From Cymodocea nodosa (Eukaryota; Streptophyta; Magnoliopsida; Alismatales; Cymodoceaceae): a stretch of DNA of 64,000 bases. The stretch is taken from the NCBI GenBank assembly GCA_036874045.1, contig CM072335.1:21211501-21275500 (forward strand), in the 5' to 3' direction. Shown in pieces: positions 10,242 through 21,406 of the stretch. The notes under the pieces are model-generated. The model saw nothing but the letters and a program-made list of their open reading frames with translations, made no database searches and had not been told where the DNA came from. Made by a program: the position numbers and the translations under genes. How positions within the stretch are numbered: the first letter of the stretch is position 1; each line of letters starts with the position of its first letter.

Positions 10242-12528
10242 TTGTTCCTATTACAACCTGCGACAATATTCTCCAAATTCAACAAAGGGTGTGGCAAAGG
10301 AAAAGGAAGAGGCAGAGGAAGTGCAAAAGGCAAAGAAATCGAGGTAGATGATGTTCCTCGTACATGGTCTAAGAAAATTTTGCAAGTTGACAAAATGTTA
10401 GCTCAAATATATCATGACTATTTCTTTTCTGAAGAAATACTAGATGAAGTTAGACAAGAACTTCAGAATACAGTTGATAGTATACAATATATGAGAATAC
10501 ATAGTAAATGTGACAAAGAATATTGCATGAAATGTGCGGAAATAGCATTTTTGGAACAATATGCTAAATACCTAGAAAAAGGAGTAGGTTCATCAAATAG
10601 AATTCCTCAAACACCCATATATGGAACTAGATTACAACCATTTGAGGAAGAACATGACTTTGCAATACCTACACCCTTATTTTCAAAGGACAAACAAACA
10701 AATATTGTTGTTGATAAAGAAAAAATTGAAAGTCTTTGAAGGGCAATAACTATAGAAAGTGCCTTTGAAGAATTAAAACAGAAAACTTTTTTGGATCAAA
10801 TTCGAAAGAAACCAACAATAATAGGAGAAGAACAATTGACTTGCTACAAGAGAAAGTGAGTCAGGAAAATAAAGCAAAAAGAGCTTGTTTCTATGGAAAC
10901 AAATATTGTTGAAAAAGAACAATCAGATGAGGTTTTATTTCCTAAAGGCAATGTATGTCTAGACATTATACCTTTTTTGTGCATCTGATAAGCTCATCAG
11001 TTCAGAACACATTGAAATTGATGATGATGATGAGACTTTATTTTCTTTTCTAGAAAACTTGAAAAGAAATCAAAGACAGACATTAGTTCAAGTTTTTCTA
11101 TTGTTTCAAGCCCTGATGATGCGAAAATTGATAAATAAGAGCATTAGACAATTGATATTGAACAAGTTATTGTAGATGTACTTGAAAATATTGAGGTAAT
11201 AACAAGTTTAGGGACTGAATTGTCTGCAACTATTGAATGAGGCTCTAGAAGAGCTTAATGTTGATCAGCCTACTTTAGTATCTATAGAACCAGAGTCGGA
11301 GAATTCACAATATGTACAAATGGAAATATCTGTTGCAAAAATTGAAAAATTACAGACAGTTATACAGACTAATGAATTTGTATAAAATTTGAACTCTATA
11401 TTTTCTATAGAAACTGAACCTATGAATGTGGCGAATAATGAAAATGATCCTCACTCTATTGAAGCTGAAAAATCAAGCTTACCTGAGTAGCTTCAAGAAC
11501 ATATTTTGTTAGAGGAACACAATGACATTCATTTTGAAGAAGAGATTCCTAAAGATGAATTAAATTCAGAATCAAGGCTTCAGGTATCAACTTCTTTGTA
11601 CAGAACAATAAACGTTTAAGGAAATTCAATTCATTTTAGATTTGAGGAAGCATTGCAGAAATACAATAATCTGTTTACTTGTCAGATTCTACATGCTCGC
11701 CCAATAAAGTTTAGAAATTTATTGGAAATAAGAGATCTATTTGAGTTTCAAGGCTTAATTAAATTCTTACCAGTTGGAACAAAATGGCAACAATACAAAG
11801 AGCTTATTACAACTTTTTACAGCAATCTAGTAATGAATGTACATCTTTTGACAACTCAAATATCTCACTAGGAGTTTACTTTATCTCCTAAATTGATTTT
11901 TGAAGTTTTGGATTTAAGAAATGAAGGCGTTGTTGTTACAAATAGATTTGACATGGTTAGACAACTAAAATGGGACGTTCAGTCTTTATCACAGATTCCA
12001 GGTGTATATACAGAAATGAGACTTATGGAAAATCTGAATGTAGAGGCTAGGTTTATTGCAAATATTCTGCATGCCAATTTATTTCAAAGAGTCGAACATA
12101 ATCTGAAAGTCAATAGAAGTTGTCTATATGCAACTTACGAACTTCTAAACAAAATTCAAATTAATTGGTTTGATGTATTCACACATCAATTATAGCATAT
12201 GAGTTCAAAGCTATTTTTTGGTGATGTATGTCGTCTTCTTGCAACCTAATTAATCTTATCTGACTGGCCTTTTGAAACTAAAGGCATGAGAGCCTTCAGT
12301 ATTAAAGATTTGCAAAAATACCAGCCTATGCATCCCAAACAGCAACAACAACAGCCTGAATTATCAGAATAACAACCACAACACCCAACCTATTTAGAAC
12401 AAGTACAACGGCAACCAGATCTACCTCCTACCTTAGATGTAGTGTTGACTGATATCAGAAATGATTTTAGGCATCTAGGAGATAAAATTTGTTCTGCTAT
12501 TATTGATATAGTTAGGAGGCAAAGATAA
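10242..12528 (+). pseudogene. Extra ORF (ORFx) of Sirevirus-like element, C0 copy, broken
   Basis: The N-terminus is Gly/Lys/Arg-rich (KGCGKGKGRGRGSAKGKEIE), suggesting nucleic-acid binding. Next come a Cys-containing stretch (CDKEYCMKCAEIAFLEQYAKY), a long acidic Glu/Ser-rich region, and then a globular part with EIRDLFEFQGLIKFLP, FYSNL and DLRNEGVVV. A Gln/Pro-rich tail follows, ending near IVRRQR. The globular part is related to ORFx of the gypsy copies here (EIKELFEFQGLLKFIS, FYTNLREGE, GLRNDGIEI) and resembles what databases call a putative plant transposon protein (Transposase_32-like); I could not run the search. It occupies the place of the envelope-like ORF known in Sireviruses, but I see no clear transmembrane segment. 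About ten breaks. Confidence 0.65.
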
Positions 12529-12719
12529 ATGTATTTTCATTTGTCTGTTTGCTTGTGTCTGAATACAAAATGTAATGTTTCTATTTGTTAGTTAATTATT
12601 TGAACAATACATTTTACTATAAATGATTTCATTCTTATTAATGTTTACAGAAAGTTGAGCTATATATACTTGTCTCTCGGATTTTTTTTATGCTATGTAA
12701 TCATCTTTTTGATTAATGA

Positions 12720-12992
12720 CAAAAAGGAGGAGATGATTATGTGTTTAAATTGCATATATATATTAAAAATGGGGGAGATGATTATGTTGAAATCTTTTAT
12801 CTAAGAAGTTTTCTTCCCGAGAGAATTATTTTTTCTTTCATACAAATAATAGATATAATCTTAAGTGAACTTAAGTCAACAAAAATGTTTGTTGAATTAA
12901 AACTTAATCCAACAAAGGTACTTCATTGAGTTAAACATAATTTATAATTGATTTAATGTGAATTTTTTTGTCATCATCAAAAAGGGAGAGAT
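12720..12992 (+). other. Multiple polypurine tracts before the 3' LTR (C0)
   Basis: AAAAAGGAGGAGATGATTATG (about 12720), AAAAATGGGGGAGATGATTA (about 12766) and AAAAAGGGAGAGAT (12979-12992, at the LTR edge) repeat the same idea. Multiple purine tracts before the 3' LTR are a described trait of Sireviruses. C1 shows the same at 34870-35190. Confidence 0.75.
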
Positions 12993-14535
12993 TGCTGAGT
13001 ATTTTGTTTTGATGATGTATGCTAAATGAGTATAATCATATTCACTCAATTATTATTGTTTGTGAAAGTAAATTAAGAACATCAATTAATACAGAAAAAG
13101 TTTACTGATATAAATACTTGTCTGTAATGGATCTAAAATTATGCTAAGTTAAATAACTAGTCGTTATGTTATACTAACTTTTCATTTAACTAAACATTAA
13201 GTTAACGTGTGTTTTTATTGTAAAGTATGATATGTTTTAAAGTTATATTTTTTGTATTATGAACAGTGCACATTTAGACAACTCGTTGAGTTAGTGAGTT
13301 ATTTGTATAAAGGTCACGTGAGAACTCGTTGAGTTATAGGCTTAAAGGTTAAAATAGGTCACGTGAGAACTTGTTAAATTAGTGAGTAAAAGAAGAGTCG
13401 AACTCGTTAAGTTAGTATTGTACACATGGTGAAATTAAAGTTTACGAATGTTATAGTATATCACGTGAGTTGCACATATTTAACTCGTTAAGTTAACATA
13501 ATTACACGCATTGAGTTGCTATATTGAACACTAAGGCAACGCGTTAGGTTAGCGTTATAAACTTAAAGTTATTATTCTTGCACGTGATAAATTCTTATTA
13601 TAAAAGCATTTGTTTATTATTGGTTTGTTGAGTTATCAGTAACACAATGAAGTTGGTTCGTTGAGTTAGTGTAACACTACGGACTTAGTTCGTTGAGTTA
13701 GCTATAGTACTTGTCACGTGATTTGTCACATGATGAATTCGTTGAGTTAGATATGTTAAGTTATAAATCTACTTGTATTACTCGGTTAGTTAACATTAAC
13801 ACAAATTGTTATTACACTTGATGAAAAATTTTGGACGAGAAAGTTTATTTTGCAGAAAATTGTTCAAAGATCCAGGATTGATGAATAACGTAAATTCAAA
13901 AAGAAAACGTAGGTCAGAACATGTGTATTTCGATGAAGGAAAAACAAAAGACGTGAAGAGTGGAAAACTGATAGTGATTAAATGTGGAGGATATGCATGA
14001 AGTGAATATACAATATAAAAGGCATAAAATTCTTGTTGATCAATTATCCCTACACATTAAACAAAATATCTTTTTAGGGATCAAAAACACCTCTTCGGGG
14101 AAAAGCTCTCAAATGAAAGAAAATTTAGTGAAGTAGAAAAAGATAGATTTATGTCACTAAAGATCTGAAGTATCAGAAGAAAGCAAATTCGGTGAAGCAA
14201 AGAAAGTCAGATATTTGTCACTAAAGAATTGCAAAAGAAAAAGACAAAGAAGAAGAAAAAGAAAAATCTCGAACAGGGAGAAATGTTTTAAATTCTGCAA
14301 ATTAGTTTTCTCTGTTTGTAGTTATGAAATTGATTAGATGAAACATGGTATCATTATATAATTGCATCTATAATTTCAGAGGAAAATTGAATTGTATATT
14401 GTAATTGAAACCTTGAATAAAATGATTTGATTAAAACAGTGTCTCGACTTGTTTTTATTTTTGAAGTTTCAATTATAATCAAAACTGTTGAAAAACATAA
14501 TTCACCCCCCTCTTGTGGAGCCATTTGATCCTACA
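12993..14535 (+). repeat. Copia LTR, family B (3' LTR of C0)
   Basis: Begins TGCTGAGTATTTTG after the purine tract and ends GATCCTACA; 1,543 bp. It is the same family as the C1 LTRs. The 13260-13760 part is dense in CGTTGAGTTA/CGTTAAGTTA words and CACGTG boxes. TATAAAAG lies at 14014-14021 and AATAAAATG near 14415, plausible promoter and polyadenylation signals. Confidence 0.85.
14014..14021 (+). promoter_or_regulatory. TATA box of family-B LTR
   Basis: TATAAAAG, kept in both C1 LTRs (60541-60548 and 33772-33779, minus strand). It would place transcription start about 30 bases downstream, leaving roughly 490 bases of R and U5. Confidence 0.6.
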
Positions 14536-14539
14536 GTAA

Positions 14540-15490
14540 GTAAAAGCATAAATGTAGAAGGAGATCAAGAAGAGATTTACAAAGAAGATGAAAATGTTCA
14601 ATTAGGAGCTCTAGCTTTTAATGGTCAACATTTAGATTTAAAACTTTTACCTCTTAAATTAACCTATATATTTCTAGAAGAAAAATGAACATGTCCAATC
14701 AATATTGCTTAAGATTTAAAAGAGGTGCAAATTTCTAAATTAAAAGATGTAGTAAAAAGTTATAAAGAAGCAATGAGATGGATTATGACTGATATAAAAG
14801 GGTTAAGTGCAACTTTATGTTGTCACTACATATATTTAGAAGAGAATGCTCAACTACTTAGAATTCTAGAGAGGAGATTAAATCCAAACCTCAAAGAAGT
14901 AGTCAAAAAGGAAATAATGAAATGGTTAGATAATGACATAATTTATCCTATTTCTGATAGCTCATGGGTTAGTCCAATCCATGTAGTTCCCAAGAAATCA
15001 GGATTAACAATTATTAGGAATGAAAGTCAGGACTTGATACCTACTAGAATTCAATTAGGTTGGAGAGTGTGTATAGACTATAGAAAGCTGAATGCTGTGA
15101 CTAGGAAAGATCATTTTCCCTTACCTTTCATAGATCAAATGTTAGAGAAATTAGCAGGGCAAGAATATTTTTGTTTCCTAGACAAGTATTTAGGATATAA
15201 CCAAGTTTCAGTAGCATTAGAAGATCAAGAGAAAATAACTTTCACCTGTCCTAATGAAACTTATACTTTTAAGAGAATGTCATTCAGATTATACAATGCA
15301 CGAGCCACCTTTCAAAGGTGTATGCAGGGCATATTCACTGGAATGACTAAAGATTTTTTAGAAATATTTATGGATGATTTTACTATATATGGAACTTCAT
15401 ATGAAGTATGTTTAAACAATTTAGACCAAGTATTAAAACGTTGTGTGGAAAAAAATCTGGTTCTAAATTAGGAAAAATGTCACTTCATGG
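14540..15490 (+). pseudogene. Ty3/gypsy reverse transcriptase (G1), broken
   Basis: Copies element RNA into DNA. After a linker (CQ/ISKLKDVVKSYKEAMRW-like) come the RT blocks: RRLNPNLKEVVKKEIMKWLD, SSWVSPIHVVPKKSG, WRVCIDYRKLNAVTRKDHFP, PFIDQMLEKLAGQEYFCFLD, the active site FMDDFTIYG and CLNNLDQVLKRC. FMDDF in place of VDD is usual for Athila. Catalytic Asp pair visible. A few breaks. Confidence 0.88.
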
Positions 15491-16205
15491 TTAAACAATG
15501 AATAGTCTTGGGACATGTTGTTTCAAAGAAAGGGTTGGAAGTGGATAAAGCTAAAATAGAAGTAATTTCTAATCTACTAGAACCCAAATCAGTAAAAGAT
15601 ATTAGATCATTTCTAAGACATGCAGGATTTTATAGAAGATTTATTAAAGATTTTAGCAAAATAGATAGACCTTTAACTAATCTATTAAAAGATGTCCCAT
15701 TCAACTTTGATAAAAATTGCAAAGAAGCATTTTTTAAGTTTAAAACTAGTTTAATTTCAACTCCTATAATACAAGCACCTGATTGGAGCCATCCATTTGA
15801 ATTAATGTATGATGCATCTGATTTTACTATAGGAGCAGTGTTGGGATAGAAGATAGAAAAATCTCCTAGAGTGATTCATTATGCAAGCAAAAGTTTGAAT
15901 GTTGCTCAAGTTAATTATACAACTACTGAAAAAGAGCCGTTAGCTGTTGTGTTTGCCTTAGAAAGGTTTAGATCATATCTGATTGGAGCTAAAGTGATAG
16001 TATATACGGATCATTCAACTTTAAAACACTTAATAGCAAAGAAAGAGACTAAACCTAGATTGATCTGATAGATATTATTATTACAAGAATTTAATCTAGA
16101 AATTAAAGATAAAAAATGTTGTGAGAATGTAGTAGCAGATCATTTATCCAGATTACAAATAGAAAAATCAAATATTGAAATTAAGGATAATTTTCTTGAT
16201 GAACA
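15491..16205 (+). pseudogene. Connection and RNase H (G1), broken
   Basis: Begins GHVVSKKGLEVDKAKIEVI and SFLRHAGFYRRFIKDFSKI (the RT connection), then the RNase H domain: FELMYDASDFTIGAVLG (first catalytic Asp), [20 protein letters not shown] (Glu), [13 protein letters not shown] (Asp), ending in [10 protein letters not shown]. The enzyme removes the RNA strand during replication. A few breaks. Confidence 0.87.
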
Positions 16206-17512
16206 ATTAATGACCATGAACACAATGCCTTGGTATGTAGACATAGTTAATTACTTAGTTACTAGTTTAACACCTAAAGATTGGAATAGGCAAGATAAGA
16301 AATTGTTCTTTTTAAGAGTAAAATATTACTATTGGGAAGACCCATACTTATTTAAGAAATGTCCTGATCTAGTTTTAAGGAGGTGTGTTCTAGAAATTGA
16401 ATATCAGAGCATATTGTCTTTCTACCATAACCAAGAATGTGGAGGGCATTTTGGGCTAGGAAAAACTATTGCCAAAATTCTACAATGTAGATTTTATTGG
16501 CCAACACTATTCAAAGATGCTTATAGGTACTGCTTAAGTTGTGTAAGATGTCAACAAATAGGAAGAATATCAAAGAGGAATATGATGCCTCTGAATCCTA
16601 TTGTTGAGGTTGAAATCTTTGATGTGTGGGGAATAGATTTTATGGGTCCATTTCCTATGTCTAATCAATTTAATAATATATTGTTGGAGGTGGATTATGT
16701 ATCTAAATGGATAGAAGTTATTCCTACAAAAACTAATGACAACAAAGTGGTAATACATTTTATAAGAACTAATATAATTGCTAGATTTGGAATACCTAAA
16801 GCTATTATCAGTGATAGAGGAACTCATTTCTGTAATAGAAGTTTTGAAGCCTTAATGAAGAAATATGGAGTAAATCACAAAATTGCAACATCATATCATC
16901 TGCAAACAAGTAGATAAGTAGAGAGTGCAAACAAACAAATTAAGTTAATCTTAGAAAAAGTAGTAAATCTTACTAGAAAAGATGCACTTTGGGCTTATAG
17001 AACTACTTATAAGACAAGCTTAGATATGTCACCTTTTAGGCTAGTATATGGAAAAAGTAGTCATTTACCAGCTAAAATTGAACATAAAGCTTATTAGGTA
17101 TTAAAAACTCTGAACAATAATTTAAATCAAACTGTTGAAAATGGGAAAATACAATTGATTGAATTAGAAGAATTTAGGAATGAAGCTTATTCGAAAACTG
17201 TAAGAGAAAAAGAGAAAATGAAGTTCTAGCATGATAAGAAAATTATTTCAAAAACCTTTGAAATAGGACAAAAAGTATATCTTTACATGACTAGACTCCA
17301 TAACCATCCAAGAAAATTAAGATCTAGGTGGGCAGGACCTTATATAATTCAAAATATTTATTCCTATGGAGCTATTGAAATTGAAAATCCTAAAAGTCAG
17401 AATATATTTAAAGTAAATGGATAAAGACTTAGACCTATTCTGAAGATTCCAAAAAGTTCCTTTGGAATTATAGAAGAAGTAAGAGTAGAGGACTACTCGA
17501 GCTTTACTTAGT
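16206..17512 (+). pseudogene. Integrase (G1), broken
   Basis: The HHCC zinc region is visible (HNQECGGHFGLGKT ... CLSCVRCQQIGR), then the DDE core: VWGIDFMGPFP (D), AIISDRGTHFCNRSFEAL (D), and a region corresponding to ALWAYRT in G3. The C-terminal part has YLYM/YLYMTRLHNH-like and GAIEIENP. It joins element DNA to the host chromosome. Ends SSFT just before the spacer. Several breaks. Confidence 0.87.
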
Positions 17513-18215
17513 AAGAAATTATTTAATTGTAAAAAAAAACCCTTATTTAAGTATAGTCACAATTCAATTGGAAGAAATTGTTGGTTTTACCGAAACATAT
17601 ATTAAAAGAAAAAAATTGTTGCGGTTCAATTGACAGGATCCATCGGTTTGACCGAAACATAAAAACATAAAAAATCTATATATTATATTAAGTAAAAATG
17701 TTGGTTTTTCTGAAGCATAATATTGGTTCAACTAGAGAAAAAAAAGAAAGAAGAGAATATTGAATTTCGATTTAACCGAGGAATATAACGGTTTGACCAA
17801 AATTTTAAAATATTGAGAAATTAAGAGTCGGTTAGATTGGAAATTCTTCAGTCTTGATCGAAGTAAAAATTATTATTATAAATATTTTTATTAGTTATAA
17901 CTTTACGGAAAGTCCGTTGAGTTACACTTAACTCTGTTAAGTCTAGGATAAGTTAACGAACTTACCCCGTTGAGTTAACTATAACTTAATGGAATACTGT
18001 AGTTAAGTCCATGGACTTAGTCCGTAGAGTTAACCGTAACTCCACGGAGAAGTGAGTGAGAGAGTGAGAGTTTGCATGGGAAAATGACCCGATTACCTGC
18101 CAAAAACTTAGGGTTTATTTATACTAAAACTTAGGATTTAGGGGCATTATCTGCAAAATCATTAAGAACTTAGAACAATAGAGATCAGAGTGACTCTGTT
18201 TTGTTCTATCACACC
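17513..18215 (+). other. Spacer after integrase with CGGTTTAACCGA-type repeats (G1)
   Basis: 17580-17810 holds repeated, partly palindromic words (GGTTTTACCGAAACATA, CGGTTTGACCGAAACATA, CGATTTAACCGAG, CGGTTTGACCAAA); 17890-18050 holds TTGAGTTA and GGAGTTA words. The same layout occurs in G3 (46888-47387). Near 18090-18170, ATTACCTGCCAAAAACTTAG and TGACTCTG lead into ORFx; this may be the leader of an ORFx message. Confidence 0.65.
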
Positions 18216-20250
18216 ATGAAGACAAGATGACACCAGATTTCTAGGAGGAAATAGACACCACAAGATTTCTCAAAGAATTAGAAGAATGGCATACGAGACA
18301 AAAGATTAGGAACACAACGAGGGAAAAAGTACTCCAAAAGGTAGAATCTGACATCTTTTACTGGAGGAAAGTCTTAGTAGATTTAGATATTAAAATACCT
18401 TAGACTATAGAGACGAGGATAAAGGTAGCAACAAAAGTTGCTGTGAATAGAGAAAGAAGAATTAGGCCAACCAACGACGTTGCCCTAGAGTTAATCCAAC
18501 ATAAGGCCAGATTATGATTTTTGCGAGAAATTGCTGGTTGTGCAAGGGGTGTAATTTGGCAACAACAATAGAAGGTAGTTGAAGAATCTACAACTGTAGA
18601 GTCAACTACTGAAAGACCTGTTATTGAGGAACAACAGTTAGGACCTGTAGTTCCACCACCTAAACCACTAGAAAGGGTGGTAGTTATTGGGCCTTCTATT
18701 GAAGAAGAATTAAGAGAATTTGAAGAACTGGTTCGAGTTGGAAAAAACTAAGGAGAACTAGAAGATTTGGCAATAGCTAAAGCACATTTGGTGTTTGATG
18801 CACTTCACAAAGGGAGGGCTACAAAAAAGTTGAAGGCTTAATACAAAGTTAAAGTTGAATAGCATCAAGAAGCCACTGCCATACCTACTACAAGAGAAAC
18901 TGAAGCTGGTCCTTCGAGATAAGTAATTATAGGAGTAAAACAGGAAGAGTTAGTACTTGTGGTTTGAGGGCCTATAGAGCCCATTTTTGTAGATTTAATC
19001 TCAGAGGAGGAAGAGGAAGACCAGACACAACTATTTAGAAGAAGGAAAGGAACAGAGATAGTGCCTGAAGCTCCTCTAGAGATTAAACTTGAGCTGAAAA
19101 TATCAGAAGGGTCTGCAAAGCCTATTTTCATAGATCTGCTATCTGAATCTGAGGAGGAGTAGGAGCAGCAACAACAAAACCAAAGAGAAGAAGGAAAACA
19201 GGCTGAAATTAGTCTGCAGCCTGTACAAATAGAAGAAACTGAAGTTAGGGTAGAAGCTGATTTGCCCATGACTCCATCCCAATCTGCCATAGAATCAGAA
19301 TGAACAATGACAATGTAGATTGGTAGTTAGGAGGAAGAAGCAAGAGAAGAAATAGAAGAAGCTAAACAAGTACATATTAAATAGAAAAGAAATGACTCGA
19401 TAGATTCCACTGAAGAGAGAGAAACTCTTCAGCAATTAATTGAAAGAATTCAAGATAGAGTGGAGAGTTCTGTTGGCTCTCCACCACAGACAGAAGCAAA
19501 AATTCAGGAATCTCTAGATCATTTCCAACACATTCAAGTTCAGCATATGGAAGAAGAAATTCAAGAACAAACCCCTCTAGAGCAACAAATGCAAATTCCT
19601 AACTCGGCTGAAGGTACCCTTCTAAATAAAGTATACTTTTGGAGTGAGGAAGCATACAATAAATATCAAGAGATAAAGGGGTATGATGTTATTTACAGTA
19701 GGCTAGTAGATTGGACTAGAATGGAGGAGATTAAAGAATTATTCGAATTCCAAGGCCTACTGAAATTTATTTCTCAATAGAGAGGGCATGCAGTATATGA
19801 AAATCTAGTGCCCTACTTTTATACCAATTTGAGAGAAGGAGAAAGTGGATTAATTTCCAACATAGGGCAAGTTGATGTACAAATAACACCAGAGCTTCTC
19901 TACAACATTTTTGGATTGAGAAATGATGGCATTGAAATTCTAGAGAATACAACTACAACTGAATGGACAGAACAAGCAATCAAGCAATGTTTAACCATCG
20001 ACCCTAGTGTGCCATTATTGAATAGACTGAAGTATTTAAATGGGAAAGCACACATGGTGGCAAACATTTTAGTTAAAACTGTCTATTAGAGACAAGGCCA
20101 TGACATCGAGCTTAGTCAATTTGTTAAATGGGCCACGTATGCAGTTGTAAATAGAATTCAAGTTAACTGGTGTCAAGTCTTATTGTCAAAGATAAAGTCT
20201 ACAAAGAAGAAACTATTTTATGGAGATTTGATAACAGTATTAATGGTATA
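18216..20250 (+). pseudogene. Extra ORF (ORFx) of Athila-like element, G1 copy, broken
   Basis: Corresponds to 44673-46887 in G3, which is better kept. It opens with a charged helical region (FLKELEEWHTRQKIRNTTRE-like), then acidic, Glu/Gln-rich low-complexity sequence with PIFVDLISEEEEE-type stretches. Then comes a globular domain: EEAYNKYQEIKGYDVIYSRL, EIKELFEFQGLLKF, YFYTNLREGESGLIS, TPELLYNIFGLRNDG, LNRLKYLNGKAHMVANIL. That domain resembles the putative plant transposon protein family (Transposase_32-like) and copia ORFx here. Athila elements are known for an envelope-like ORF in this place, often expressed from a spliced message. No clear signal peptide or membrane helix is seen. Many breaks. 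Confidence 0.7.
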
Positions 20251-21406
20251 ATTGAGAATTGATATAATTGAGAAATGATAACAGTATTAATGATTTTTTT
20301 TTTTGTGTTTGAGAATAAATGATATAATTGAAAATTGTATTGAATATTATATAACTATTTAAATAATGTGCAAGACTATTTAAAAGATTTACAAATTTTA
20401 TGAACAACATGATTAAATGCATGATAATTGGTTAATGCCTGAATATATCTGCATGCTAAAAAGTAAAATGTAAATTCTGCATAACAGGAAATGAACTGTA
20501 AGTTAAATATGCATATAATGTTCAGATTTAAGTGAGTTAAATTAGAAATTGCATTAATGACATGTATTTAACTTTAATTAAGTTGACAAAATGCAAAGAA
20601 AGAAAAAATATATATAGAAGTTAATACGAGAAGTGAGTTTTAGAAATTTGCTAAGTGTTAACTCAATGAAGTAAGTCTGTTGATTTAACCTTAACTCCAC
20701 GAGGTCAATAATAAAATATAAGGTTACTCCGTTGAGTTATCTGTAACTCAACGAAGTTAGTCCGTGGAGTTAGCAAATTACCAATGAAGCTAGTCCGTTG
20801 AGTTAGCTGTAACTCAACGAGGCTAGTTCGTTGAGTTAGAAACAGTAACCGAAGCTAGTCCATTGAGTTAATTGTAACTCAACGAGGTTAGTTTGTGGAT
20901 TAAGATGAACGATTATTCTTTTAGCCACGAACAAAACTTCATGAGCTTAGCAGTTACTGAAATTTGAAATTAGAAGTGGAACATGTATCCATAAAAATAG
21001 GAACCATACTACACGTTACAAGACATGTTCTTGCAACGAGATTCATTGGCTTTATGGACGTGCATTATAAATATAGAACAGAATGTTATTTACGAGTTAC
21101 CAGCACTTGAGGAAGGAAAGAAAATTCGTTGGGGAACTAGAAGGAGAAGTAGCTGATTCAACTTCATCCGTCAACAACTATTTACTGAAAACAAAGTTTC
21201 AGACTGGTACATAATTAATCTTCTGCTATTTTACTTTATGTTAAGAGTTTATGAGCACATGGATTTATTCTCCTAGCACTAAATGATTAGTAAGAACACC
21301 TACACAAGATTATTCAATACAGAGGTGTATTGAAATATTTTCTGAATTAGACTTTATTGAAATCCTTAGGGGTGTAGCTAACATTTCTTTAAAAGAAAAC
21401 GAAGAT
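20251..21406 (+). repeat. Spacer with GTTGAGTTA array (G1)
   Basis: 20650-20910 is packed with AACTCAACGA, CCGTTGAGTTA and related words. 20910-21400 is a non-coding leader before the gag core; TTTCAGACTGGTACATAATTAATC at about 21199 resembles adjoining splice signals, but this is weak. Matches G0 4060-5090 and G3 43572-44672. Confidence 0.65.

Larger units (their letters stand above)
5146..14535 (+). mobile_element. C0: chimeric Sirevirus-like Ty1/copia copy with two unlike LTRs
   Basis: The left part (5146 to about 8650) is family A: LTR, tRNA-Met primer site, gag, coiled-coil spacer and start of protease. The right part (about 8650-14535) is family B, the same family as C1: tail of RNase H, shared module, ORFx, purine tracts and LTR. 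The two LTRs differ completely in start, length and motif content, and the flanks (ATTTT on the left, GTAAG on the right) do not match as a target duplication. The bulk of pol is absent. Its left neighbour is a gypsy copy on the minus strand and its right neighbour one on the plus strand. The simplest reading is recombination between two copia copies that once sat in two separate gypsy elements. Confidence 0.75.

Noticed and set aside
16570-16827. Minus-strand ORF opposite integrase
   Set aside because: Shadow of the integrase reading frame.
18865-19290. 141-residue minus-strand ORF, very Ser-rich
   Set aside because: It is the antisense of the acidic Glu-rich part of gypsy ORFx; Ser runs arise from Glu codons read backward. 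No homologue or start context.
21199-21215. Splice junction before the gag core (TTTCAG/ACTG/GTACAT)
   Set aside because: Signals are short, seen in one copy, and the other copies differ at the key bases; too weak to list as a feature.
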